This document shows, piece by piece, positions 47,314 to 54,373 of a DNA stretch of 64,000 nt (position 1 is its first letter; the number at the start of each line of letters is the position of its first letter). The notes below the pieces were generated by a model. That model saw nothing but the letters and a program-made list of their open reading frames with translations, was not told where the DNA came from and searched no databases. Source of the stretch: Pseudomonas fluorescens (GTDB lineage Bacteria; Pseudomonadota; Gammaproteobacteria; Pseudomonadales; Pseudomonadaceae); NCBI RefSeq assembly GCF_902497875.1, contig NZ_CABVHY010000010.1, forward strand, positions 153,741 to 217,740. The letters run 5' to 3'. The position numbers and the translations under genes were made by a program.

Positions 47314-47542
47314 ATCATTAAGATTCAGATAGTATACCGGGAACGCTCGGGAGGAATGGCCTTTAGGTTTCAGTGCATCTTCTATTTTTCAATACGGCAG
47401 CAAGTGATCAACTGCTGATTCTAGATTGACCAATTTCCTGTCAGAACCTCTCCTCGGGTAGGTATTTAACGAAGGGGCAGATTAGGTCATTGACCTATCT
47501 GTGCCACTACATCCAGCGTCGGCGGCGCCAGCGCCAGAGTCA
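47314..47542. other. Region between tniQ and the right repeat array
   Basis: No gene seen. It contains an imperfect hairpin around GGCAGATTAGGTCATTGACC to GTGCC (about 47476-47505), which could be a terminator of tniQ without a T-run. Confidence 0.35.
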
Positions 47543-47586
47543 CTCTATAATCGCTCTATAATCGCTCTATAATTCCCTATAAACCG
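47543..47586 (+). repeat. Right CTATAATCG array (11-bp units)
   Basis: CTATAATCG begins at 47545 and 47556, then CTATAATTC at 47567 and CTATAAACC at 47577. The units are 10-11 bp apart, one helical turn. GCGCCA lies upstream as at the left array (40323-40352). Both arrays face the same way. Confidence 0.75.
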
Positions 47587-47683
47587 TATTCGTAAGCGTC
47601 CGCCAGCACACCTTGCGCGGTGACAGACCACAAACGCGCGCTCGAAACGCAGCTTCAAAGCTCAAGTCCCCTGAGACATACGC

Positions 47684-48436
47684 CTATATCCTTTCGTGCA
47701 GCATCGGCAGTACTTCGGCGGCAGCTCCCAACAGCATGAACTCACTCTCTTCACCCATTGCGACGTCTGCTTTATTCACGTGAATGACCGCTGCCCCAGA
47801 CGCCAACGCAAGGTCGGGAAGGCCTGCGGCAGGCATGACGATCCCAGAGGTGCCCACTGAGATCAAAAGATCGCAATCCTTTACCATGAGCACTGCTGCC
47901 TTCCAAGCCTGGGGTGGCAAATCCTCTCCGTACCAGACCACCGCAGGACGCATCTTGCCATTACAACGCTGACATCTAGGAGGCTCGACTAGAGCACCCT
48001 CATTCGGCACTGCTGATTGATCTGGTGACACAACCGCAAGCCGATGGCAGGCGAAGCACTTGGGCATTGCCAAACTGCCATGTAAATGCACCACATTTAA
48101 CGAGCCTGCTCGCTCATGGAGGTCGTCAATATTCTGGGAGATAACAGAAACCTGGCGCAGTGAGTTAGCCATGCGAGGTATCGCAAGATGTGCGGCATTT
48201 GGCTCTGCTTGAGCGACTCGGAGCCGCCGCCACAGATACCATCCCCATACCAGTGCGGGGTTTTCCCGAAAGGCCTTGGCCGTCTCTAAATCCCTCGGAT
48301 CGTATCCTGCCCAGATTCCAGAAAGTTTTTTGCGGTACGTGGGGATACCGCTATCGGCGGAGATACCAGCGCCAGTGAAAAAGACCACCTTCTTGGCCTT
48401 CCGTAGTAGGTCTACAGCTTGCTCTATGACAGTCAT
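47684..48436 (-). CDS. Sir2-family NAD-dependent deacetylase
   Basis: This 250-residue sirtuin has the NAD motif GAGISADSGIPTYR, the catalytic segment SQNIDDLHERAG with the active-site His in HLHGSL, and a Zn site formed by CFAC and CQRC. GTSGIVMPAAGLP completes the cofactor site. It could deacylate proteins or, as for some phage-defence Sir2 proteins, consume NAD; the short single-domain form is more like a housekeeping class III deacylase. It lies next to the Tn7-like module and a HAD gene on the opposite strand, so it may be cargo. Confidence 0.92.
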   Translation of the reverse strand: MTVIEQAVDLLRKAKKVVFFTGAGISADSGIPTYRKKLSGIWAGYDPRDLETAKAFRENPALVWGWYLWRRLRVAQAEPNAAHLAIPRMANSLRQVSVISQNIDDLHERAGSLNVVHLHGSLAMPKCFACHRLAVVSPDQSAVPNEGALVEPPRCQRCNGKMRPAVVWYGEDLPPQAWKAAVLMVKDCDLLISVGTSGIVMPAAGLPDLALASGAAVIHVNKADVAMGEESEFMLLGAAAEVLPMLHERI

Positions 48437-48667
48437 GGTACCAATCTTCTCCTACCTTCCCGCTTTGCGTTTTAAAGAGCTGTCGCTGAGCATTATTGAG
48501 TGTATGGCGCGGCCCCTCAGCTTTTTGTTGATACCCTATCTCATGTGTTTAGGGCAATAACTCCGCTCCCGCAAAGAAGGCCGGAGAAGGCAAAGTTAGT
48601 GGTAAAACACGCCATTACCCATCGGGCCCAAGCTATTTGGTGAGGGCCATTTACGGGAGAAACCTCG

Positions 48668-49179
48668 GTGCAGAGGAATTCGCACATCCTTTTCCTTGAT
48701 TTTGATGGCGTCTTACACCCCGACGCCGTCTACTTGTCTCGCCAAGGACCCACACTGAAGGCCGAAGGTACGTTTTTATGTGGGCGCCGATTCTTGCCAA
48801 TCTACTCGACGATTTTCCAATGATCTCGTTGGTATTAAGCGCCAGTTGGGTTCGACATCTTGGCTATAAGCGAGCACTTGCCTATCTACCTCTCGAGCTG
48901 CGAGAGCGAGTAATCGGTGCCACGTGGCACAGCTCGATGGCTAAAGGCTGGGTGGATGAAAACCAATGGGATGGGAAGACAAGATACGACCAGATCTGCC
49001 GCTACGCTGTCCGCTCACAGCTTCGACACTGGATCGCCCTTGATGACGATGTACAAGGATGGGCAGAGGGCTTAACGCAACACCTAATTGCCTGCGAACC
49101 CGACCTTGGACTCAGCTCCGCCCAGACCCAAACAGAGCTTCAAAGCAGTCTGAGGGAAGTTTGCTCACTCCAAGGGTAA
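48668..49179 (+). pseudogene. HAD-superfamily hydrolase gene with one-base frameshift
   Basis: A GTG at 48668, preceded by GGGAGAAACC, gives VQRNSHILFLDFDGVLHPDA with the nucleophile motif DFDGV. At a run of five T (48773-48777) the frame must gain one base to continue as MWAPILANLLDDFPMISLVL, SASWVRHLGYKRAL and IALDDDVQGW, the rest of the HAD domain, to a stop at 49179. Proteins of this type resemble the HAD domain of Swiss-army-knife RNA repair proteins. As sequenced, the first frame ends shortly after the run. It may be a real mutation, an assembly error or slippage. Confidence 0.75.
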
Positions 49180-49280
49180 CCCTCCAGAGGTTGCCTTAGT
49201 ATTCGCGACGCTAGATGACTTTGCCGGTATGCGTCTGGCCAAGTCATCTACCCGGCCCTGAAAAGCCAAGACATGGTGTG

Positions 49281-49296
49281 CACTTAAATTTAAGTG
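49281..49296. repeat. 16-bp perfect palindrome at IS66 left end
   Basis: CACTTAAATTTAAGTG reads the same on both strands and overlaps the probable left end of the IS66 element. It could belong to the terminal inverted repeat or be the promoter/target region. Confidence 0.5.
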
Positions 49297-49329
49297 GGCA
49301 CCAGTTCTAGTCTTTTAAGCAGGTATTTC

Positions 49330-49662
49330 ATGCAGCCACAACGCCGTTCCTACTCCAAATCCTTCAAGGCCCAGGTCATTCAAGAGTGCGCCCAGCCCGG
49401 CGCTTCGATTGCCCGCGTCGCACTGAGCCACAGCCTCAACGCGAACCTCGTCCACAAGTGGATTCGGCTGCAATCGCAGAAAAATGCCGTCCTGCAACCT
49501 GCCTTTATTCCCGTGGCTTTACCGTTGTCGGCGTCACGATCAGATATCACCCCGGCCATGATCTGCCTCGAAATCCCACACCCACGCGGCACCGTCAAAG
49601 TGAACTGGCCGACCGAAAGCGCGGCTGCCTGCGCGACCTTTCTGCGAGATATGTTGCGATGA
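49330..49662 (+). CDS. tnpA: IS66 TnpA-like accessory protein
   Basis: The ATG at 49330 (MQPQRRSYSKSFKAQVIQEC) gives 110 residues with the helix-turn-helix of IS66 OrfA/IS3-OrfA-like proteins (AQPGASIARVALSHSLNANL, HKWIR). It binds the element ends. Its stop overlaps the tnpB start (ATGA), a typical translational coupling. Confidence 0.85.
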   Translation: MQPQRRSYSKSFKAQVIQECAQPGASIARVALSHSLNANLVHKWIRLQSQKNAVLQPAFIPVALPLSASRSDITPAMICLEIPHPRGTVKVNWPTESAAACATFLRDMLR

Positions 49663-49994
49663 TTCGCATCGACTCCATCTGGCTTGCCACCGAGCCCATG
49701 GACATGCGCGCCGGCACGGACACCGCGCTGGCGCGGGTGGTGGCGGTGTTCGGTGCGGCGCAGCCGCACTGCGCTTATATGTTTGCCAACCGCCGCGCCA
49801 ATCGCATGAAAGTGCTGGTACATGATGGGCTGGGTATCTGGCTGGCGGCGCGCCGCCTGCATCAAGGCAAGTTCTTTTGGCCGGGTTCTCGACATGGCTC
49901 TCAGATGGAATTGGGTGCCGAACAACTGCATGCCCTGGTGCTGGGTTTGCCATGGCAAAGAGTCGGGCCCGGCAGCGCGATTTCCATCGTATAA
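49659..49994 (+). CDS. tnpB: IS66 TnpB (Orf2) accessory protein
   Basis: 111 residues, MIRIDSIWLATEPMDMRAGT, with NRRANRMKVLVHDGLGIWLA and RLHQGKFFWP, the well-conserved core of the IS66 Orf2 family. It is required for transposition in IS66 elements. It starts in the tnpA stop, and tnpC begins 81 bp later. Confidence 0.92.
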   Translation: MIRIDSIWLATEPMDMRAGTDTALARVVAVFGAAQPHCAYMFANRRANRMKVLVHDGLGIWLAARRLHQGKFFWPGSRHGSQMELGAEQLHALVLGLPWQRVGPGSAISIV

Positions 49995-50075
49995 CGCCTG
50001 CCATGACCACCCAGGCCGTGCAATTGTCCAATGAGCCTATCGTCGGTTTTAGCCTGCTCTGGCAAAATCGGCGGC

Positions 50076-51617
50076 ATGACTTCGCTGCCCAATCTCGACC
50101 AACTAACCCCTGAACAACTGCGCGCTCTGGCGGCGCAGTTGATGCAGCGCGTCGAGAGTCTCGATCAGAAAGTCGAGACCATGGGCAAGAAAATCCATCG
50201 CGACCAAGCAGTTATCGAAAAGCTGACCCACGAGATTGCGCAGCTCAAGCGCTTCAAGTTTGCCAAGCGCAGCGAGCAACTGAGCCCGGATCAAGCCAAC
50301 CTGCTTGATGACCTGATCGACACCGACATTGCGGCCATCGAAGCTGAACTTGAAGCGCTGAAACCTGCTCCCGCTTCGACTGAAGTTCGGCAAAAACCTA
50401 AACGCACCGCCTTGCCGCCGCAGTTTCCGTGCACTCTGATCCACCACGAACCCGATAACAGCCACTGCCAGTGCGGCTGCGCTCTCAAGCGTATCGGCGA
50501 GGATGTCAGCGAGAAACTCGACTACACGCCGGGCGTGTTCACCGTTGAACGGCACATCCGTGGCAAATGGGTCTGCGATCAGTGCGAAACCCTGATCCAG
50601 GCACCGGTACCGGCGCAGGTCATCGACAAGGGCATCCCGACCGCAGGGCTGTTGGCCCATGTCCTGATCGCCAAGTTCGCGGATCATTTACCGCTCTACC
50701 GCCAGGAATCGATTTTCGGTCGAGCCGGTTTGGCCATCGCCCGCTCGACGCTGGCTCAATGGGTCGGCAACTGTGGCGTGCAGTTGCAGCCGCTGGTCGA
50801 TGCCTTGCGCGACGCGGTGCTTGGGCATGACGTGATCCACGCCGATGAAACGCCGGTGCAGATGCTCACGCCGGGCGCGAAGAAAACCCATCGGGCCTAT
50901 GTCTGGGCCTACGCCACCAGCCAGTTCTCGGACTTGGCAGCGGTCGTTTACGACTTCAGCCCCAGCCGAGCCGGAGAACACGCCCGTAACTTCCTGCACG
51001 ACTGGAAGGGCAAGCTGGTCTGCGATGACTTCGTCGGCTACAAGGCCAGTTTTGAACTCGGCGTCACCGGTTGCATGGCCCATGCGCGGCGCAAGTTTTT
51101 CGAGCTGCACACCACCAACAAGAGCCAGCTCGCCGAACAGGCCCTGCGTTGTATCCAGCTGCTTTACGAAATTGAACGTGAAGTCCACGACCTGGAGCCG
51201 GATTTACGGCGCCGAAAACGGCAAGAAAAAGCGGTACCGGTGATGGATATGCTGCATGCCTGGATGACTGCCCAGCGTGATCTCGTGCCTGAAGGCTCAG
51301 CCATCAGCAGAGCATTGGATTACAGCTTGAAGCGCTGGGCAGCGCTGTCGCGCTACCTTGATGACGGGGCCGTACCCATTGTCAATAATTGGACAGAGAA
51401 CCAGATCCGGCCGTGGGCGTTGGGGCGCAAGAACTGGCTCTTTGCAGGTTCACTGCGCAGCGGCAAACGGGCAGCGGCGATCATGAGTTTGATCCAGTCG
51501 GCGCGACTCAACGGGCATGATCCGTATGCTTATTTGAAGGACGTCCTTACGCGCCTGCCGATGCAGCGAGCGAGTGAGATTACGCAACTGCTGCCGCATA
51601 GCTGGACTCCCGCCTAA
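50076..51617 (+). CDS. tnpC: IS66 transposase TnpC
   Basis: I prefer the ATG at 50076 (MTSLPNLDQLTPEQLRALAA), giving 513 residues; an earlier ATG at 50031 adds 15. The N-terminus is a coiled coil with LKRFKFAKRSEQL, then a zinc motif CQCGCALKRIGEDVSEKLDY plus CDQC. The DDE core shows VIHADETPVQML, VCDDFVGYKASF and NNWTENQIRPWALGRKNWLF. The transposase appears intact, so the element may still move. Confidence 0.95.
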   Translation: MTSLPNLDQLTPEQLRALAAQLMQRVESLDQKVETMGKKIHRDQAVIEKLTHEIAQLKRFKFAKRSEQLSPDQANLLDDLIDTDIAAIEAELEALKPAPASTEVRQKPKRTALPPQFPCTLIHHEPDNSHCQCGCALKRIGEDVSEKLDYTPGVFTVERHIRGKWVCDQCETLIQAPVPAQVIDKGIPTAGLLAHVLIAKFADHLPLYRQESIFGRAGLAIARSTLAQWVGNCGVQLQPLVDALRDAVLGHDVIHADETPVQMLTPGAKKTHRAYVWAYATSQFSDLAAVVYDFSPSRAGEHARNFLHDWKGKLVCDDFVGYKASFELGVTGCMAHARRKFFELHTTNKSQLAEQALRCIQLLYEIEREVHDLEPDLRRRKRQEKAVPVMDMLHAWMTAQRDLVPEGSAISRALDYSLKRWAALSRYLDDGAVPIVNNWTENQIRPWALGRKNWLFAGSLRSGKRAAAIMSLIQSARLNGHDPYAYLKDVLTRLPMQRASEITQLLPHSWTPA

Positions 51618-51674
51618 TAACGTAAGCTGGGATGTACGGATGCTCACGTTGAAACTCCACATGGAAGACTTGGA

Positions 51675-52028
51675 ATGACTCGAATTATTGAAATCCTGAT
51701 GTATACCTTAAAGCCAGGATCGGGATTGGACTTTCATCAAATAATGCAGAATGTAAGTGTTCCGCTTCACCTAGAAGCTGGCATAGATGTCGTTTCTTAT
51801 GGCAGCTCATTACATGATTGTGACAGCTATCACCTGATTCGCTCCTATGAAAGCGAGAACCATCGCCAAGTATCTCAAGATGTTTTTTACGCAAGCGCTG
51901 CCTGGAAGCAGGGCCCGAGAGAAGACATTATCAGTCGGATTGAAATAAGTACAACTACAGTTATGGCGCTCGCTCAAGACGTAATTGATGCCATCAGAGC
52001 TTCTAGCGCCGAAGCTCGATCCGCGTAG
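51675..52028 (+). CDS. NIPSNAP-like small protein
   Basis: 117 residues, MTRIIEILMYTLKPGSGLDF with a ferredoxin-like alpha/beta pattern and FYASAAWKQGPREDIISRIE, as in NIPSNAP/EthD dimeric alpha-beta barrel proteins. Function unknown. It starts about 20 bp after the IS66 right end, so the IS may supply or have removed its promoter. Confidence 0.65.
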   Translation: MTRIIEILMYTLKPGSGLDFHQIMQNVSVPLHLEAGIDVVSYGSSLHDCDSYHLIRSYESENHRQVSQDVFYASAAWKQGPREDIISRIEISTTTVMALAQDVIDAIRASSAEARSA

Positions 52029-52570
52029 CTGACATCGACAAAGGCAGACCCCGTAGCCTTAAATGCGGGGATCAGGAAGATGTGTTGGCCGGACGGTTAC
52101 CTTTGCCGAACGGATACGAAGCTCTAGCTTTAAAGTAAAGAATTGTTGTCCTTACGGCTGTTTTAAGTGTTTCGAGGAAAGATTCCTTTCCCTTGTTGCT
52201 AGCATTTTGGGCCGGAGTGAAGCAATGCAGCGCATCAGTCGCCAGGGCGGCGATGAACCGCCTCGGTCCTTGGTTTCCCCAGGTAACGAGTGGCCAGAGA
52301 AGACCCCATAGCAGCCGGTGAGCACTGGCAGAGTTCGGCCAGAAGCAGTCATTCACGTTCAAGACCTGACCCGTAGCGGCTACCCTATTTGAATATTGCC
52401 AAGTACCCACCTTCCGCTATATCTTAATGCCCAAGGTGGTGATGGTCGCCTGGCGCCTGTTTCGCTAAGCAAGAGCCCATCGTTTCAAACCCAATTCCCC
52501 ATGGCAGATCCTTACTGGACCGCCCGGTGAACAGGCAATCGGTCATTGCGTCCGTGTAATGAGGAATGTC
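52029..52570. other. Intergenic stretch with worn repeat sequence
   Basis: About 540 bp without a supportable gene. It contains pieces like CAGAGTTCGGCCAGAAGCAG and GACCCGTAGCGGC that resemble the dispersed Pseudomonas repeat described in the findings. Confidence 0.35.
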
Positions 52571-53152
52571 ATGTCCGCTTTTTCCGTTATCAATGCATTC
52601 AAATCACGATCCAAATCGATTGCTCGCCAACGAGGCCAGCAGCTGTCGATTGTTCGTGAGCAGCTATCAAAACTGGCTGGTTTTTCAAGCTATCACGAGC
52701 TGCACCGTGTTGCCGAGACGCACCCAGAGGATGTTCGGCTGCTCCGATCAGTGTTTGGGGTGTCACAGTTCAATGATGTTGTTTTTAAGACCCAAGTGCT
52801 ACAGGCATTGGAGCGCGAGCTGGTTCCACTGGTCATACAGGAAAAATCGGTGCCAGCGAGCGTGACACTCTCGATGTCCAACTTAGGGAAAGTAAATTAC
52901 GTCTATCAGGTAGATACTGGCGTGTTGCTAGTCTCCGTAAGTGCAGATTGTAAGGGGCTGGAAAAGTTCCCCCAAGGGGAAAGTCTGCACTGGTACAGTG
53001 CATCCTTTCGCTTTGAGGTGAAGTACCGCGACAACCGTTGGTCACTGGTACCTAACTCTATTGGCATACATCTGGTTATAGATCAGGACGAGACGGAGGA
53101 GGATGACGAAAACTTTATTGTAGAATTCCCTCCGACCGCCTTCTATAACTGA
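52571..53152 (+). CDS. Hypothetical 193-residue protein
   Basis: I chose the ATG at 52571 (MSAFSVINAFKSRSKSIARQ) because GAGGA lies just upstream; the ATG at 52559 overlaps that site. The N-terminal 50 residues, with ARQRGQQLSIVREQLSKLAG then FSSYHEL, resemble the N-terminal helix-turn-helix-like segment seen in several plasmid and integron hypothetical proteins. The C-terminal part is beta-rich and ends in an acidic segment DQDETEEDDENF. Function unknown. Confidence 0.6.
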   Translation: MSAFSVINAFKSRSKSIARQRGQQLSIVREQLSKLAGFSSYHELHRVAETHPEDVRLLRSVFGVSQFNDVVFKTQVLQALERELVPLVIQEKSVPASVTLSMSNLGKVNYVYQVDTGVLLVSVSADCKGLEKFPQGESLHWYSASFRFEVKYRDNRWSLVPNSIGIHLVIDQDETEEDDENFIVEFPPTAFYN

Positions 53153-53325
53153 CTGAAAGCGAACATGGCCACGTTTCGCCAATGAGGTGGTCACATTACT
53201 TCCCACTTAATCGTCTCCTTGGTTCGAAAGCGTATCTGAATGGCCTCCTTCTGGTCGGCTCCTGCCTTATGCGACGGGCTGCAATGGGTCGAATAGCGAC
53301 CTCCACTCATTGTGACTGATCCACC

Positions 53326-53353
53326 CTTGTCCTCCCTCAACGTGGAGGACAAG
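53326..53353 (+). promoter_or_regulatory. Hairpin sequestering the integrase ribosome site
   Basis: CTTGTCCTCC (53326-53335) pairs perfectly with GGAGGACAAG (53344-53353) across an 8-base loop. GGAGG is the Shine-Dalgarno sequence of the integrase, whose ATG begins 2 bases after the stem. In the mRNA the site would be buried unless the hairpin is opened. Confidence 0.7.
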
Positions 53354-53355
53354 CC

Positions 53356-53976
53356 ATGAAGATTATTGGTACATACAGCCATCAGCCTTGGAACAAGGGA
53401 AAGCTTGTCGGGCAGAAAGCCCCGCTTCGAGTCAGAGATATCTGGGCCATCCGGGTCAGACTCCAGCTTGCAGAGAAGACACGGGATCTAGCCCTCTTCA
53501 ACTTGGCCATCGACAGCAAACTGCGCGCCTGTGACTTAACCAAGCTGCGTGTACGAGATATAGCCCATGGGGAACATGTGTCGTCACGGGCCATCGTGAT
53601 GCAGCAGAAAACTCAGCACCCAGTGCAATTTGAAATCACTGAGCAAACCCGCACGGTTCTGGAGGCCTGGATGCACCAGGCCCACCTCCGCAGTGAGGAT
53701 TTCTTGTTTCCGACCCGGTTGCATGACTCAGCTCATCTCTCTACGAGGCAATACGCTCGAATAGTCAAAGCGTGGGTGACAGCCATTGGTCTTGACCCAA
53801 CCATGTACGGTACTCACACGCTACGGAGAACCAAGGCATCGCTGATCTATCGAAGAACTAAGAACTTAAGAGCAGTCCAACTCTTGCTTGGTCATACGAA
53901 GCTCGAAAGCACTGTCAGGTACTTGGGCATCGAGGTTGATGATGCTCTGGAAATGGCAGAGCAAACAGAAGTCTGA
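53356..53976 (+). CDS. Small tyrosine recombinase (integrase)
   Basis: This 206-residue protein keeps the catalytic set of tyrosine recombinases: R57 (DSKLRACDL), H154 and R157 (GTHTLRRTK), H180 (LLGHTKLESTVRYLG) and Y189. It lacks the usual N-terminal core-binding domain; only about 25 residues precede the catalytic domain. Such minimal integrases occur on Pseudomonas islands and plasmids. Translation is probably limited by the hairpin over its ribosome site. It may have inserted or may rearrange the adjacent accessory block. Confidence 0.9.
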   Translation: MKIIGTYSHQPWNKGKLVGQKAPLRVRDIWAIRVRLQLAEKTRDLALFNLAIDSKLRACDLTKLRVRDIAHGEHVSSRAIVMQQKTQHPVQFEITEQTRTVLEAWMHQAHLRSEDFLFPTRLHDSAHLSTRQYARIVKAWVTAIGLDPTMYGTHTLRRTKASLIYRRTKNLRAVQLLLGHTKLESTVRYLGIEVDDALEMAEQTEV

Positions 53977-54115
53977 CCATCCACTGCGACGGTCTAGGCC
54001 AGACCGTCGCTATCCGACCCACAGCGGCCGGTCGAGAGTCTACGAAACCAAAGGTGATTCATTTTGGTATACATATCTGCCGGCAGCTTGAGGTCAGATC
54101 TCGCGAAGCCAGTGG

Positions 54116-54289
54116 TCACCTTTCCTCTGGCTTGAGGCTCCATCCGGGAACGTAAACGATGTGTTTGTCATGCGCCTTGGTGGGAGTGGTTTTATCGTCC
54201 ATAACGACCGAATGGCGATCCATTTTTTTGGGTTTGTAGGTACTTTTGGTACCCAAACCAATTTGGACGAGACTTTTCATTCCTTTCAT
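54116..54289 (-). CDS. Putative 57-residue basic protein downstream of the STAND gene
   Basis: A minus-strand frame from ATG at 54289 reads MKGMKSLVQIGLGTKSTYKP, KKMDRHSVVMDDKTTPTKAH and DKHIVYVPGWSLKPEER before a stop at 54116. It is Lys-rich and has a natural residue pattern. It begins 84 bp after the end of the large NTPase gene on the same strand. The inner ATG at position 4 of the protein is an alternative start. No family recognised. Confidence 0.4.
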   Translation of the reverse strand: MKGMKSLVQIGLGTKSTYKPKKMDRHSVVMDDKTTPTKAHDKHIVYVPGWSLKPEER

Positions 54290-54373
54290 TTCGTCCGATT
54301 GCAGCTTGATATTACTAAGGGCAGCAATCGGCGAAAACTGCCGCTGTCGACATTCAGGTTTCTGCTAACTGGA

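Larger units (their letters stand above)
49285..51655 (+). mobile_element. IS66-family insertion sequence, complete
   Basis: It encodes the three IS66 proteins TnpA, TnpB and TnpC in order with the usual 4-bp overlap of the first two. The likely ends are TTTAAGTGGGCACCAG at the left (about 49289) and its approximate inverse around CGGATGCTCACGTTGAAA at the right (to about 51655). I cannot place the ends exactly or read a target duplication. It separates the HAD gene from the following host genes. Confidence 0.75.

Noticed and set aside
52072..52410. 112-codon minus-strand frame
   Set aside because: No motif, and it covers sequence resembling a dispersed intergenic repeat; likely a chance frame.
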